Below are positions 25,132 to 34,969 of a stretch of DNA of 64,000 nucleotides, piece by piece. Numbering within the stretch: the stretch's first letter is position 1; every line of letters starts with the position of its first letter. The stretch is from contig CAWAHD010000001.1 in assembly GCA_963781785.1 (NCBI GenBank), positions 1,922,001 through 1,986,000 of the forward strand, written 5' to 3'. The stretch comes from CAWAHD01 sp963781785. GTDB lineage: Bacteria > Planctomycetota > Planctomycetia > Isosphaerales > Isosphaeraceae. Made by a program: the position numbers and the translations under genes. Below the pieces are notes generated by a model. The model was not told the origin of the DNA. It saw only the letters and a program-made list of their open reading frames with translations, and did not search any database.

Positions 25132-28100
25132 ATGACCGCCGCTGCCAACCGCCACCTTCTCTTTGGACTGCTCGCGCTGCAGAACGGGCTGATCAACCAG
25201 GGCCAACTCGTGGCCGCCTTCCAGGCTTGGACACTCGACAAGGCCCGCGCGCTGGCCGACTACCTGGTCGATCACGGTGACCTCGATGAGGACGACCGAT
25301 CCGCAGTCGATGCCCTCGTGGCACGCCACCTCAAGAAATACGGTGGCGACGCAGAGAAGAGCCTGGCCGCCGTCGGTGTCGGGGCATCGATCCGACCGAG
25401 CCTCGCCGCGGTCGCCGACCCCGAGATCAATTCGACGCTCGTCGGCCTCGTCTTCGGCCACGATGGCGACCCCGACCGCACCACGAACTACTCGGTCGGC
25501 GCCGCCACCAGTGAGGGCCAGCGCTTCCGCATCCTGCGCCCCACGCGCGCGGCGGCCTGGGCGCCGTCTTCGTCGCGTTGGATGAAGAACTGCACCGGGA
25601 AGTGGCGCTGAAACAGATTCTCGACCAGCACGCCGACGATCCCGTGAGTCGTCAGCGGTTCGTGCTGGAGGCCGAAGTCACCGGCAGCCTCGAGCATCCC
25701 GGCATCGTGCCGGTCTACGGCCTGGGCACTTACGGCGATGGCCGGCCGTTCTACGCGATGCGCTTCATCCGCGGCGACAGCATGAAAGAGGCCATCGACC
25801 GGTTCCACTCCGATCCGGCGCTGAAGAAGGACCACGGCCGGCGCTCGCTGGAATTGCGCACGCTGCTGGGTCGTTTCGTCGATGTTTGCAACGCAATCGA
25901 ATATGCGCACGGACGGGGCGTGCTGCACCGCGACATCAAGCCGGGCAACATCATTGTCGGTAAGCACGGTGAAACGCTGGTGGTCGACTGGGGGCTGGCC
26001 AAGGCGCTGGGCCGGGTCGAGCCGGGCGTCGACTCGGGTGAGCGGGTGCTGGTCCCGTCGTCGGGGAGCGGCCTCGTCCTCGACTCTGCCGGGCTCGGCG
26101 CTCGGAACGCCGGCGTACATGAGCCCGGAGCAAGCGGAGGGAGACATCGAGAACCTCGGTCCGCGGTCGGATGTCTACAGCCTGGGAGCGACCCTCTACT
26201 ACCTGCTGACGGGCAAGCCGCCGTTCGAGGGCGAGCTCGTTGACGTGATCCGCGGCGTGCAGAAAGGACAATTCGCGCCGCCGCGACAGCTCGATGCGGC
26301 GATCGACCGGGCTTTGGAGGCCGTTTGCCAGAAAGCCATGGCAGTCAAGCCGCCGGGTCGCTACGGCTCGCCCAGGGCGCTTGCAGATGACGTCGAGCGC
26401 TGGATGGCCGACGAGCCGGTGAGCGCCTGGCATGAGCCGTGGACGCGGACACTGGTGCGCTGGTTGACCCGGCACCGCGTTGGCGTCACCGCGGCGGGCG
26501 CCGCGGTGCTGGTGGCCCTGGCCGGCACAGGGGCTGTGCTCGCGGTCCAGACCAAGGCCAATGGCGAGCTGAGGAGCGCCAACCGAGAGCTCGCCATCGC
26601 CAACGCCAAGGTGATGCGGGCCAACAGAGACCTCGCAGCATCCAACGAGCGCGAGCGGGCTCGCTTCGTGCTGGCGCAGGAGGCCATTCGGACGTTCCAC
26701 AGCGGTGTCAGCGACGACATCTTGCTGAAGGAAGAGCAGTTCAAGGCGCTGCGGACCAAGCTGCTCAAGGGAGCGCGGGAGTTCTACCGCAAGCTCGAGG
26801 GACTGCTGGAGGGGCACGAAGATCGAGAGTCGCGCATGGCCATGGGACGGTCGTATTACGAAGTCGGCGAGCTCACGCGGCAGCTCGACTCGATCGAGGA
26901 GGCCGGCGAAGTCCACCGCCGCGCCATCGCTCTGTTCGAGGCCCTGTCCCGCGAGAACCCGGCCGACCCCGAGCCGCGGCGCGCGCTGGCGCGGAGCCTC
27001 GCCTCGCTCGGAATCGTCCTCTCCAGTGTCGGCCGGATCGAAGATGCGCTCACAGCGGACGGACGATCTCGGGACCTCCTCCGCACGCTCGCTGAATCCG
27101 ATCCGGCGGACCGCGGGCTCCGGGTCGAGTGGGCCCGAGCGGAGAAGTCTCTTGGAATGGTGCTCAGCTTGCTCCACCGCCCGCCAGGCGAGGCGCTGGC
27201 AGCCGTCGAGGGGGCGCGGTCGATCCTGGAGGCGGCCGCGGGGGGCGATCCTCCATCCGGCGATCTCCAGATCGCCCTCGCGCAAGTCTACGAAGCCCTG
27301 GCCCTCGCTCTGCACGAAGCCGGCCGACCGGAGGATGCGCTGATGGCTTACAGGCGGTTGTGCGACCTGGGCGAGTCGTTGTTCCAGGCAAACCCCAGCG
27401 ACCCGGCATTCGGCCACGATTTTGCGAGGACGCTCGGCAACACGGGGGTTTGTTTGCAGAGTGCCGGCCGTCACGCCGAGGCGATTGCCGCGTTTGACCG
27501 GGCGCGGAAGGTGCTCAAGGTTTTGATTGACGCCAACCCGACCGTTGTGCGCCTCCCCGCGGCGTCCGCATGGATCGACTCGGCGCGCGCCGAGAGCCTC
27601 GTCGGGATGGGCCGGGACGCCGAGGCCCTCGAGGCCCTCGACCGCGCACGGGCAGCCCGCGAAGTTTTGATCAAGGCAAACCCCACCGTCACGCGAAACC
27701 GCGAGCAACTGTTGCGGGTCCATCGCGACACCGCGGACATCCATCGCCGGGCGGCGCGGACATCGCTGGTGCTCGCGTCGCTCGAGCGGGCGCGCGAGGT
27801 TGCGGCGAGTTTGGTCAAGGTCCACCCCCAGATCCGATCGTATCGAGAAGATCTCGCTGGAGCATGCTCCGACGTCGGTGACCTTCACGGTGAGCTGGGC
27901 AAGCCCACCGAAGCGTCGTCGTGCTTCGAACAGGCGATTCTGATCTGGCGCCAATTGATCAAGGCCGATCGATCGACAGCCGCGTATCGATTCAAGCTAT
28001 TCCACGCGATCCGGCGGCGCGGGATTGCGATGCAAAAATGCGGCCTGCCCGCAAAGGCGGTGTCAGATTTTCGCCAATCGATCGTCGTCCTGCGAGAGCT

Positions 28101-28374
28101 CACGAGCCCGGATCCATGGGGTTATTACAATATCGCGTGCAGCCAATCGCTAATCTCGGGTGCCGCAAGCATGGCCGGCTCCGGACTGACGGCAGCCGAC
28201 GGACGGGCCGCGGCCGACGCCGCAATGACCGCCCTACGGCAGGCAGTCGCCGCCGGCTGGCGAGCCCGTACCGCGCTGGCGACCGACACTGATCTCCACC
28301 CGATCCGCTCGCGCCCCGATTTCCAGGCCTTGATCCTGGATACGGGATTTCCGCCGAATCCGTTCGCACGCTGA
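25132..28374 (+). pseudogene. Ser/Thr protein kinase with TPR array, two frameshifts
   Basis: Three successive frames form one protein of about 1,080 residues. Frame 1 (25132 to about 25545) carries the N-terminal module RHLLFGLLALQNGLINQGQL. Frame 2 (to about 26080) carries the kinase core: VALKQIL (Lys), HRDIKPGN, and VDWGLAKAL in place of DFG. Frame 3 (from about 26085 to 28374) carries GTPAYMSPEQ, a transmembrane helix (VTAAGAAVLVALAGTGAVLA) and about 12 TPR-like helical repeats, ending in DTGFPPNPFAR. Alignment with the intact paralogue at 30119 places the shifts at CGCCCCACGCG (about 25540) and GGCCTCGTC (about 26075). If these are read errors, the gene is functional. It is annotated as broken for that reason only. 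Confidence 0.85.
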
Positions 28375-28637
28375 AAACACGCCACATTTTGATTGAGAGC
28401 TCCAACATGACCGCCGACCGCGACCTCCTTCCAAAATGCAAACGGGGGCACAAACGCCCAGATGGCTACGAGCGTGTATTCGGCTGCGGCGTTTGGTGGA
28501 TCCCACGCGAGGATCACCGTAGCCACTGTCACGATGAGCATTAGGACAGAGACAACGCCAGCGATGAACTGATAGTTCCTCAACAGCGGAGTCTCGGGCT
28601 CCATGATCGTTGCCGTAGGATTGACTTCGCTCATCAT
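28125..28637 (-). CDS. Possible small two-helix membrane protein overlapping the kinase 3' end
   Basis: From ATG 28637 (MMSEVNPTAT) the frame encodes two hydrophobic helices: NYQFIAGVVSVLMLIVTVAT and AEYTLVAIWAFVPPFAFWKE. It then runs antisense through the last 250 bases of the kinase-TPR gene. The N-terminal 90 residues look genuine. The remainder (Ala/Arg-rich) looks like antisense noise, so the original gene may have been cut by the kinase module's insertion. Function unknown. Confidence 0.4.
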   Translation of the reverse strand: MMSEVNPTATIMEPETPLLRNYQFIAGVVSVLMLIVTVATVILAWDPPNAAAEYTLVAIWAFVPPFAFWKEVAVGGHVGALNQNVACFQRANGFGGNPVSRIKAWKSGRERIGWRSVSVASAVRARQPAATACRRAVIAASAAARPSAAVSPEPAMLAAPEISDWLHAIL

Positions 28638-29211
28638 GATCCGGTCCTGCTTGGTGTTTGGGTTGCCCAAGGGAATCGAATAACATCGCCCAAATTATGA
28701 ACTGAACCACCACCGGCTGGAAGCCGGTGGGTTCGACAGTCGGCTCAATGCCCGACTGATCTTGGGTCGGGCTGCTCTGGACTCCCCGTTCATCCAACGG
28801 GCCTCGGAATCGCCTGCATGACACGGGCAGACCATTGCCTCAGCCCGGGACCCCGGCTGACCCAATGTATTGCCTCGACTGACGTACTCGAAGTGGTCGC
28901 CTGGAAGGCGAGGGATTTTAGATCCCAGAACCAGGACGTTGACGTGCTCCGGTCTGATCGACCGAAGCCGTTCTCCTCGCTTGACCCAAACCCAGCGATT
29001 CATCTCTTGCGTCTAGCGATCACTCCTCGTGCCGGGAACCCTATCCTGAAAGTCTTCCTCCCCTCGATCTCAGCAACCGCTTGACCACCGCCGCCGTCGT
29101 GGCGCCCAAGTCATCGCCCTAGGCTTCAAACCTCTTCCCCAGCCGTCCGCGCAGACATTGCGCCCGCTGTTTAAAGGAGTCCCTCACCCCATGTAACTCA
29201 CGGAGCCCTTG
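28638..29211. other. Intergenic mosaic with hairpin
   Basis: Contains the perfect hairpin at 28710-28730 and a segment (about 28940-29080) homologous to the spacers at 23590-23700 and 37190-37310. No credible complete gene was seen. Confidence 0.4.
28710..28730. repeat. Perfect 9-bp hairpin
   Basis: Arms CCACCGGCT and AGCCGGTGG are separated by GGA. It resembles REP or IS200/IS605-end hairpins, but no transposase is near. Confidence 0.6.
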
Positions 29212-29538
29212 ATGCCAACACTCCACCTTGTCGTCGACGAGGTCGTGCCTGTCGCCAGACACCGGTTCCGCGTCCTGGTCTGGCGCCGCGCCGACGCTCA
29301 ACCCCTCGTGCTGCTGTCCCAGGTCCAGGGCGACGTGCCGCCTGACTTGTGCAGCAGTGCGCTTGCCAACCTCGTGCTCAGGAGCTTCCTGGGCTACCCG
29401 GCCGTGATCCTCGCGTTCTACGAGCTGAGCTGCTGGGCCGGCCAGCTCCGGGCGTTCCGGGTCAGCTACGACAGCATCGGCTGTCATTTGCGCCGATCCT
29501 CATCCATCCACATTACGACCGGCTGGCCCGCAGAATGA
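29212..29538 (+). CDS. Unrecognised family C protein, copy 2 (best-preserved start)
   Basis: 108 residues from ATG 29212 with a GGAG site 8 bases upstream. It has MPTLHLVVDEVVPVARHRF, FRVLVWRRADAQPLVLLSQV, LCSSALANLVLRSFLGYPAV and LSCWAGQLRAFRVSYDSIG, then a divergent tail (CHLRRSSSIHITTGWPAE). The tail looks shifted relative to the copies at 23731 and 37335 (which read LCPIL.(N/D)PRY(E/D)PLA), so a one-base change may have altered the C-terminus. No known domain; no signal peptide. Confidence 0.6.
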   Translation: MPTLHLVVDEVVPVARHRFRVLVWRRADAQPLVLLSQVQGDVPPDLCSSALANLVLRSFLGYPAVILAFYELSCWAGQLRAFRVSYDSIGCHLRRSSSIHITTGWPAE

Positions 29539-29604
29539 TAGGAATACCCGTTGCGTTCGACAGGGCTGGCCGTCTTCGGTAAGTCCCGTCGATCACCCGA
29601 GTAG

Positions 29605-29683
29605 GCCGTTGCTGCGGGTACGGAGATCGATCCCTGCCCATATCCCGAAAGCGAGTCGGTTTCGTCCGACCGACGCGCGCAAA
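29605..29683 (+). repeat. Dispersed repeat R1, copy 3 (3' part only)
   Basis: Starts at GGCCGTTGCTGCGGGTACGG and ends at CCGACCGACGCGCGC. It lacks the family A gene that precedes the other copies, but a family C gene and a kinase flank it, as at 24 kb. Confidence 0.7.
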
Positions 29684-29725
29684 GGCTGATTCCAGTGACC
29701 CGCTTCGCGCATCGGGGCTAGTGGG

Positions 29726-29829
29726 CCGTCAATCTTGAATTGACGGGCAAGACACGTGGAGACCTGTCGGTCGGCCGGAGGGCGGGGTCGGGAGACCCGC
29801 GCCCAACAACCGTCAATTTAAGATTGACG
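29726..29829. repeat. Two related hairpins with inverted relationship
   Basis: Hairpin 1 (29726-29746) has arms CCGTCAAT and ATTGACGG. Hairpin 2 (29811-29829) has arms CGTCAAT and ATTGACG. Their loops (CTTGA and TTAAG) are nearly complementary, so the two elements can also pair with each other around the G+C-rich centre, which includes GGGTCGGGAGACCC. Confidence 0.6.
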
Positions 29830-30118
29830 TGACAGCAGGGCGCCAACGAACCGTCGATCTTGGGATCGGTTCCGTTGCTTGGGAGAGCAAGCCGACAGAA
29901 AGTAACTCTGGACAACCCGGGGCACTCGAAGAGATGCACCCCCCGCGCCGAAATGCGCATGCACCGCGCGGTTGATCCAGTGAATCGTGCGGTAGCCGCC
30001 GGCGATGGCGGCGGAACACCGCTCGCTGTAGGATTGACACGTTCCTCCCATTGTCGACCAGTCGCCTCGCGGTGTTGCAACGCGACGACGCGCGAAAGAG
30101 TTTCACCGGAGGGCTCTC

Positions 30119-33013
30119 ATGGTTGCCGACCGCCATCTCCTTTTTGGATTGCTCGCACTGCAAAACGGGATCGTCAACCAGGGTCAGCTCGTGGCGGCAT
30201 TTCAGGCGTGGACGCTCGACAAGTCGAGGAGCTTGGCTGACCACCTTGTCGAACGCGGCGACATCGACGACGAGGACCGCGCGGCCGTCGAAAGGCTGGC
30301 GGCGCGGCACCTCAAGAGGCACGGCGGCGACGTGGAGAAGAGCCTGGCCGCCGTCCCCGCCGGCCGGTCAACGCGCGAGAGCCTGGCCCGGGTAGCCGAT
30401 GCCGACATCGTGGCGTCGATCGGGCATCTCGGCTCGGCTGCGACAGAGGCGGGTGCCGATCTTGACCGTACGGCCAGCTACGGCATCGGCACAGCCAACG
30501 CCGATGGCTTGCGGTTCCGTGTGCTGCGGCCCCATGCCTCTGGAGGCCTGGGCACCGTCTTCGTTGCGCTCGACGCCGAGCTCAACCGCGAGGTCGCCCT
30601 CAAGCAGATCCTCCCACGCCACGCCGACAACCCGGACAGCCGCCGTCGCTTTCTACTCGAGGCCGAGATCACCGGCGGGCTGGAGCACCCCGGGATCGTC
30701 CCCGTCTACGGCCTGGGGACCTACGAAAGCGGGCGGCCGTACTACGCGATGCGGTTCATCAGGGGCGACAGCCTGAAGGAGGCGATCGAACGGTTCCACG
30801 CCGACACGCCCCGGCCCGACCCCGGTCGCCGTTCGCTCGAGCTGCGCGATCTGCTGGGTCGATTCGTCGACGTCTGCAACGCCATCGAGTACGCCCACAG
30901 CCGGGGCGTGCTCCACCGCGACATCAAGCCGGGCAACGTGATCGTCGGCAAGCACGGCGAGACTCTCGTTGTCGATTGGGGATTGGCCAAGCCGCTGGGG
31001 AAGTCCGAGGCGTCGGGCGACGGCGGCGAGCGCACTCTGATGCCTAGCTCGTCCAGCGGCAGCGCAGAAACCTTGCCCGGCACTGCTCTGGGGACTCCCG
31101 CCTACATGAGCCCCGAGCAGGCTTCCGGCGACCTCGGTCGCCTCGGGACCCGCAGCGACGTCTTTAGCCTGGGCGCCACCCTCTACTGCCTGTTGACCGG
31201 CAAGCCCCCCTTCGATGGCGACGTCGGCGAGGTGCTCAAAAAGGTCGCCCGCGGCGAGTTCGCGCGCCCCCGCCAGCTCGATCCCCGCATCGACCCGGCG
31301 CTCGAGGCAGTCTGCTTGAAGGCGATGGCGACGCGGCCCGAGGACCGTTACCCGTCCTGTCGCACGCTGGCCGACGACGTCGAGCGGTGGGCGGCCGACG
31401 AGCCGGTCTCGGCCTACCGCGCGCCCTTCCCGGTGCGGCTGGCCCGCTGGGCGCGCAAGCACCGGACTGGGGTCGCCATCGGGGCGGGGCTGCTCCAGAC
31501 GGCGGTGGTCGTCCTGGCCGTCAGCACGGTCCTGCTCGGCCAATCGCGGGCGCGGATCGATCGCGAGCGCCGGGCCGCCGAGTCGGCCAGGGCGCGAGCC
31601 CAGGCGATCAACAACTTCCTGGTCAACGACCTGCTCGGGCAGGCCGACCCGGAGCGCAACCCCGCCGGGGCGGACGTCACCGTGCGGCAGTTGCTCGACC
31701 GCGCAGCCAGGTCACTGGACGCCTCCGAGTCGGCCACCCTCGAGCCCGGCGTGGAGGGGACGGTCCGCTCGACGATCGGCAACGCCTACCTCGAGCTGGG
31801 GCTCTACGCGGAGGCCGGCACGCAACTGTCCCGGGCCGAGTATCTCCTGGAGCAGGCCAGTGCCCCGCTGGAGGATCTCATCTTCGCCCGGAACCGCGAG
31901 ATCTGGGCCGCGGCCATGGCAGGCCAGGACGTAACGCTGGCTGCGGACCAGGTGTTCAAGGACAGTGAGGCTCGGCTCGGCCGCGAGCACCCCGAGACCG
32001 TCTATGCCGCGGATAACTGGGCGCAGCTAAACGGGAGCAAGCCCAGGGCGATCGAGCTCCTCCGGGAGAACCTGGAGATCCAGCGCCGCCGGTTCGGAGC
32101 CGACCACCAGCTCGCCCTGCTCGCGGCCAGCCAACTGGTCATCGGCCTGAGCCGCAGCCAGGCCCAAGCCGACCTCAACGAGGCAGAGTCCCTGTCCCGC
32201 GAGAGCTCCGAGCTCTGGGTGCGGAAGTACGGGCGCGAATTCCCGGGGACCCTCTTCGCCCTCGCAGAACACGGCGAAATCCTGGCGAAGCAGGGGAAGC
32301 TCGTGGAGGCTCGGTCCGTGCTCGTCCCGCTCCCGGACGCGTTCGCGCGGGTGCTCGGACCGGACCACTTCCAGCGCGGCCGGTTGTTGCGCAACTACGG
32401 CTTGGCGCTCGAGGCGACGGGCGATCTCGACGGCGCCCTTCTCCAGTACCGGCAGTCGCTCGCGATCCACTCGAAGGGGCTCGCTCAGAGGCGCGACAGC
32501 AAGCAGCTCGAGGCCGTTCTCCACGCCGGCCTGGCCCGCGTCGAGCTGACCCGCGGCCGCACCGCCGGCGCCGTGACAGCTCTCCTGCCGATCCTGGAGG
32601 CGCACGCGAGGACTCGGCCTCTCCGCGTCCCGGCCGACCGCCTCGCCAGCGCCTTGGCTGACGCGCTTGCTGAGCAGGGCGACCCAGAGGCGGCCATCGA
32701 AGTTCTCAAGGCGTTGCACAACGACACCAACCGCCTGGAGCCGCGACTCGACTGGCTCCTGCCTCATCTGCGGAGTATGATCGGCGCCTGCCAGCTCCGC
32801 CTGGGAGAAAGGGACAAGGCGACCACGAACCTGCGTGTCGCCGTCGAGTTGATGGAAAAGACCCACCTCAAGCCTCCCGCGCCAGTCCTTGCGGCAGCCC
32901 GCGCCGACTTGCTCGGCTCGACGAGGCGAAAGACGCGGCCAAGGGCCAGTCCCCGTCGTCGGGGCGCTGACGTTTGCCGAGAGACGTGGCGGCTTCGGAT
33001 TGTACTTTTCTGA
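30119..33013 (+). CDS. Ser/Thr protein kinase, membrane helix and TPR-like sensor
   Basis: 964 residues. Residues 1-80 are a family-specific helical module (RHLLFGLLALQNGIVNQGQL). The kinase domain is about 130-425: weak Gly-rich loop PHASGGLGTVF, Lys162 in VALKQIL, EAEIT as the alpha-C Glu, HRDIKPGN (Asp268), DWG (286-288) instead of DFG, and GTPAYMSPEQ as the P+1 loop. A transmembrane helix lies at about 452-473. The C-terminal 490 residues are TPR-like helices, probably the extracytoplasmic or periplasmic sensor. The last 24 residues (STRRKTRPRASPRR onward) look frame-shifted: in the neighbouring frame the end reads RLDEAKDAAKG and stops at 32970. Targets unknown. Confidence 0.92.
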   Translation: MVADRHLLFGLLALQNGIVNQGQLVAAFQAWTLDKSRSLADHLVERGDIDDEDRAAVERLAARHLKRHGGDVEKSLAAVPAGRSTRESLARVADADIVASIGHLGSAATEAGADLDRTASYGIGTANADGLRFRVLRPHASGGLGTVFVALDAELNREVALKQILPRHADNPDSRRRFLLEAEITGGLEHPGIVPVYGLGTYESGRPYYAMRFIRGDSLKEAIERFHADTPRPDPGRRSLELRDLLGRFVDVCNAIEYAHSRGVLHRDIKPGNVIVGKHGETLVVDWGLAKPLGKSEASGDGGERTLMPSSSSGSAETLPGTALGTPAYMSPEQASGDLGRLGTRSDVFSLGATLYCLLTGKPPFDGDVGEVLKKVARGEFARPRQLDPRIDPALEAVCLKAMATRPEDRYPSCRTLADDVERWAADEPVSAYRAPFPVRLARWARKHRTGVAIGAGLLQTAVVVLAVSTVLLGQSRARIDRERRAAESARARAQAINNFLVNDLLGQADPERNPAGADVTVRQLLDRAARSLDASESATLEPGVEGTVRSTIGNAYLELGLYAEAGTQLSRAEYLLEQASAPLEDLIFARNREIWAAAMAGQDVTLAADQVFKDSEARLGREHPETVYAADNWAQLNGSKPRAIELLRENLEIQRRRFGADHQLALLAASQLVIGLSRSQAQADLNEAESLSRESSELWVRKYGREFPGTLFALAEHGEILAKQGKLVEARSVLVPLPDAFARVLGPDHFQRGRLLRNYGLALEATGDLDGALLQYRQSLAIHSKGLAQRRDSKQLEAVLHAGLARVELTRGRTAGAVTALLPILEAHARTRPLRVPADRLASALADALAEQGDPEAAIEVLKALHNDTNRLEPRLDWLLPHLRSMIGACQLRLGERDKATTNLRVAVELMEKTHLKPPAPVLAAARADLLGSTRRKTRPRASPRRRGADVCRETWRLRIVLF

Positions 33014-33298
33014 TTCGGGAGCCAGCGCGGTATGCCGAGCCTGCTGCCGTATCTCGACGAGCGCGTCCGCAGATTCTCCGAGGCTTCGCTACCCTCGGCA
33101 TTTCTGCCGCGCCCAGGTTTTCGGCGGCAAGACCCGCTAAGGCTGGACAGTCCCGAAACTCGATCGTTGGGCGACGGCGAGCGGCGTTGATTCCGGGACG
33201 GGTAGAGGAACGGTTTCAGGGCCTTTTCAGCGGGTTTTTGCTACTCTGAGGAGAGGTGCGAAAAATCGGTGGTTTTCGGGGATAGGTGAGTCGAGGAG
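33014..33298. other. Convergent spacer
   Basis: 285 bases between the kinase and the leftward LRR gene. I see no gene or clear terminator hairpin. Confidence 0.3.
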
Positions 33299-33940
33299 TC
33301 AACGGCGTATCCTCGCATTCGGCAGCGCCTTCTGAAGCTTGCGCACCCCGGCAGCGGTGACCCGGGTCTCCTCAAGCGCCAGAGTCTTGAGGTGGGTCAA
33401 GCCCTCGAGATGGGGCAGGCCAGCGTCGCTGACTCCGGTGTCGCCGAGACCTAAATCTTGGAGGCTGGTCAGCTTCTTCAAGTGCGCCAGCCCGGCGTCG
33501 GTAATCCTGGTATGTTGCAGATTCAATGCTTGAAGCCGGCTCATCCCTTCCAGATGCGCCAGCCCGGCGTCGGTCACGGACGACCCGCCGATTAGCAGAC
33601 ACTCAAGTTGGCCGAGATTACTGATCTTGGCCAGTTCTCGATCGGAAGCACGTCTGGTGAAGACGGCGCTGACGTGGCCGAAGTAGTCGACTCCGATACG
33701 ATCCACCAGCCATTTCGGCCACCGAGGCTGACCGCTCGGATTGGGATGACCGTCGCTCCATTCCCAGTCATACCAGCCTTTGTCGCCCGCTCGTTCAATT
33801 GCCGCCACGGCCTCGCGCTGGACCCGGGCGCGATGGACCATCCAGCCCAACCCGCCGCCGATCAATAGGACCAGGACGATCAGGGCACGCAGGCTGAGGC
33901 GCAGATATCTCCACCAGGGCCGTCGATCCCGCGTCTCCAT
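33299..33940 (-). CDS. Membrane-anchored LRR protein (family L), short form
   Basis: 213 residues from ATG 33940 (METRDRRPWWRYLRLSLRAL). Residues 17-35 form the membrane helix (LIVLVLLIGGGLGWMVH). A conserved juxtamembrane block follows: RARVQREAVAAIERAGDKGW, then WPKWLVDRIGVDYFGHVSAV. About five leucine-rich repeats of 24 residues follow, type (L.xLxxLxLxxT.vtDAGLaHLkg), ending VRKLQKALPNARIRR. These repeats resemble the RNI/ribonuclease-inhibitor-like LRRs common in planctomycetes. The chain is predicted anchored with its LRR outside the cytoplasm. It belongs to the same family as the genes at 38738, 40553, 56453, 58407, 60486, 62054 and 63907. Confidence 0.85.
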   Translation of the reverse strand: METRDRRPWWRYLRLSLRALIVLVLLIGGGLGWMVHRARVQREAVAAIERAGDKGWYDWEWSDGHPNPSGQPRWPKWLVDRIGVDYFGHVSAVFTRRASDRELAKISNLGQLECLLIGGSSVTDAGLAHLEGMSRLQALNLQHTRITDAGLAHLKKLTSLQDLGLGDTGVSDAGLPHLEGLTHLKTLALEETRVTAAGVRKLQKALPNARIRR

Positions 33941-34044
33941 AATCACCAGCATCGAATGCGGGCGGCTCGTTGTCGAGTGGTTGACGGAGGCAGTCTCGGC
34001 CCTAACGTTGGTTTTTGTCCGTTTGCTACGGGAAGGCCGGCATC

Positions 34045-34236
34045 GCCGAGACGATCATCAACGCCCTTCTGCCCGATGACGAGGACGATTGCCGGGAACT
34101 CATCAACGATGACTATCAGCTTCAGTCGGACATCGACTCCTTCGAGCAACTTACCGGAAAGGTGATTCAGCCCGAAGTCGGCGCGAGTATTTCACGTGAC
34201 GAGATCGAGCTGGAGGACATCGAACGACCACTCTGA
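34045..34236 (+). pseudogene. Family A acidic protein, 5'-truncated copy 3
   Basis: Homology to the copies at 16075 and 24268 begins abruptly at AETIINALLPDDEDDC and runs to the stop (LEDIERPL). The first 85-90 codons are replaced by unrelated DNA, which includes the upstream region of the LRR gene. It keeps the ELEDI segment of copy 1 that copy 2 has lost. The open frame extends to 34015, but no start is convincing. Confidence 0.65.
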
Positions 34237-34362
34237 GCACACAACTGCTTCGTGCTTGTCTCGCCGCGAGGGCTGCTCATGTCAATTTGCCGCGGGCACT
34301 GAGATAGATCCCTGCCCGTATCCCGAAAGCGCGTCAGTGTCGTCGGACCGACGCGCGCAAGA
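34237..34362 (+). repeat. Dispersed repeat R1, copy 4
   Basis: Follows the truncated family A gene directly, like copies 1 and 2. It continues at GACCGCTCCAAGG into the segmental duplication shared with 22641, so it joins both repeat systems. Confidence 0.75.
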
Positions 34363-34969
34363 CCGCTCCAAGGCCAAGCCTGACGAAGTTGTTCAAGGTC
34401 CTGTCGCAACGTTGGGCGGTCGAGCTGCGAGCCGCCCAACAAATGCTGATGCCGTTCGCGCGGCCGAAATCGTTCTAACCCATTGAGTCATTTGCAAGCT
34501 CGCTGATTGACAGGCCGACTTTGGCCCGTCACGATCGATGCGTCTCAGTGAAAGAATCACAAGTTGGCCGGCTAAACACATGGCTCAAATCGTCTTTGTT
34601 GCCACCGATGACGACCTTCAGGTGGTATGGGAAATGATCCTCACCGAGCTACGGATGACCGCGTATCCCGATCCTTGGTTCGGGGACTTGCCGGCACCGG
34701 GTCTCAAGACGCGGGCGGATGTTGCGGCCAATCTCGCCCAGTATCCGTCCGTGGCGCCGGGACTCGGCTACCACCTGACTTCGCCGGAATGGAGCATTGA
34801 GCCCCTGAAGCACCACCTTTGCGATAACAATCCGAACTTTACGCCACACTGGTACGTCAGCCCGCGGTTTGGTGGCCCTTCGATCCAGTTCATTGCGAGG
34901 TTCGGTTTTCCGTCGCACAAGAAGCCGGACGAGATCATCTCCGGAATGTTCAGCGATTACCCGTACTAT

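Larger units (their letters stand above)
29539..30118. other. Leader region of the second kinase gene
   Basis: 580 bases with the R1 tail at 29605-29683 and a pair of hairpins at 29726-29829, then a stretch without gene-like sequence up to the kinase. A GGAGGG ribosome site precedes the ATG at 30119. Confidence 0.4.

Noticed and set aside
25951..27954. 667-codon open frame on the minus strand
   Set aside because: Antisense to the kinase-TPR gene, Arg-rich and without domains.
28638..28824. IS200/IS605 element
   Set aside because: There is a suitable hairpin, but no tnpA or tnpB coding sequence within several kb.
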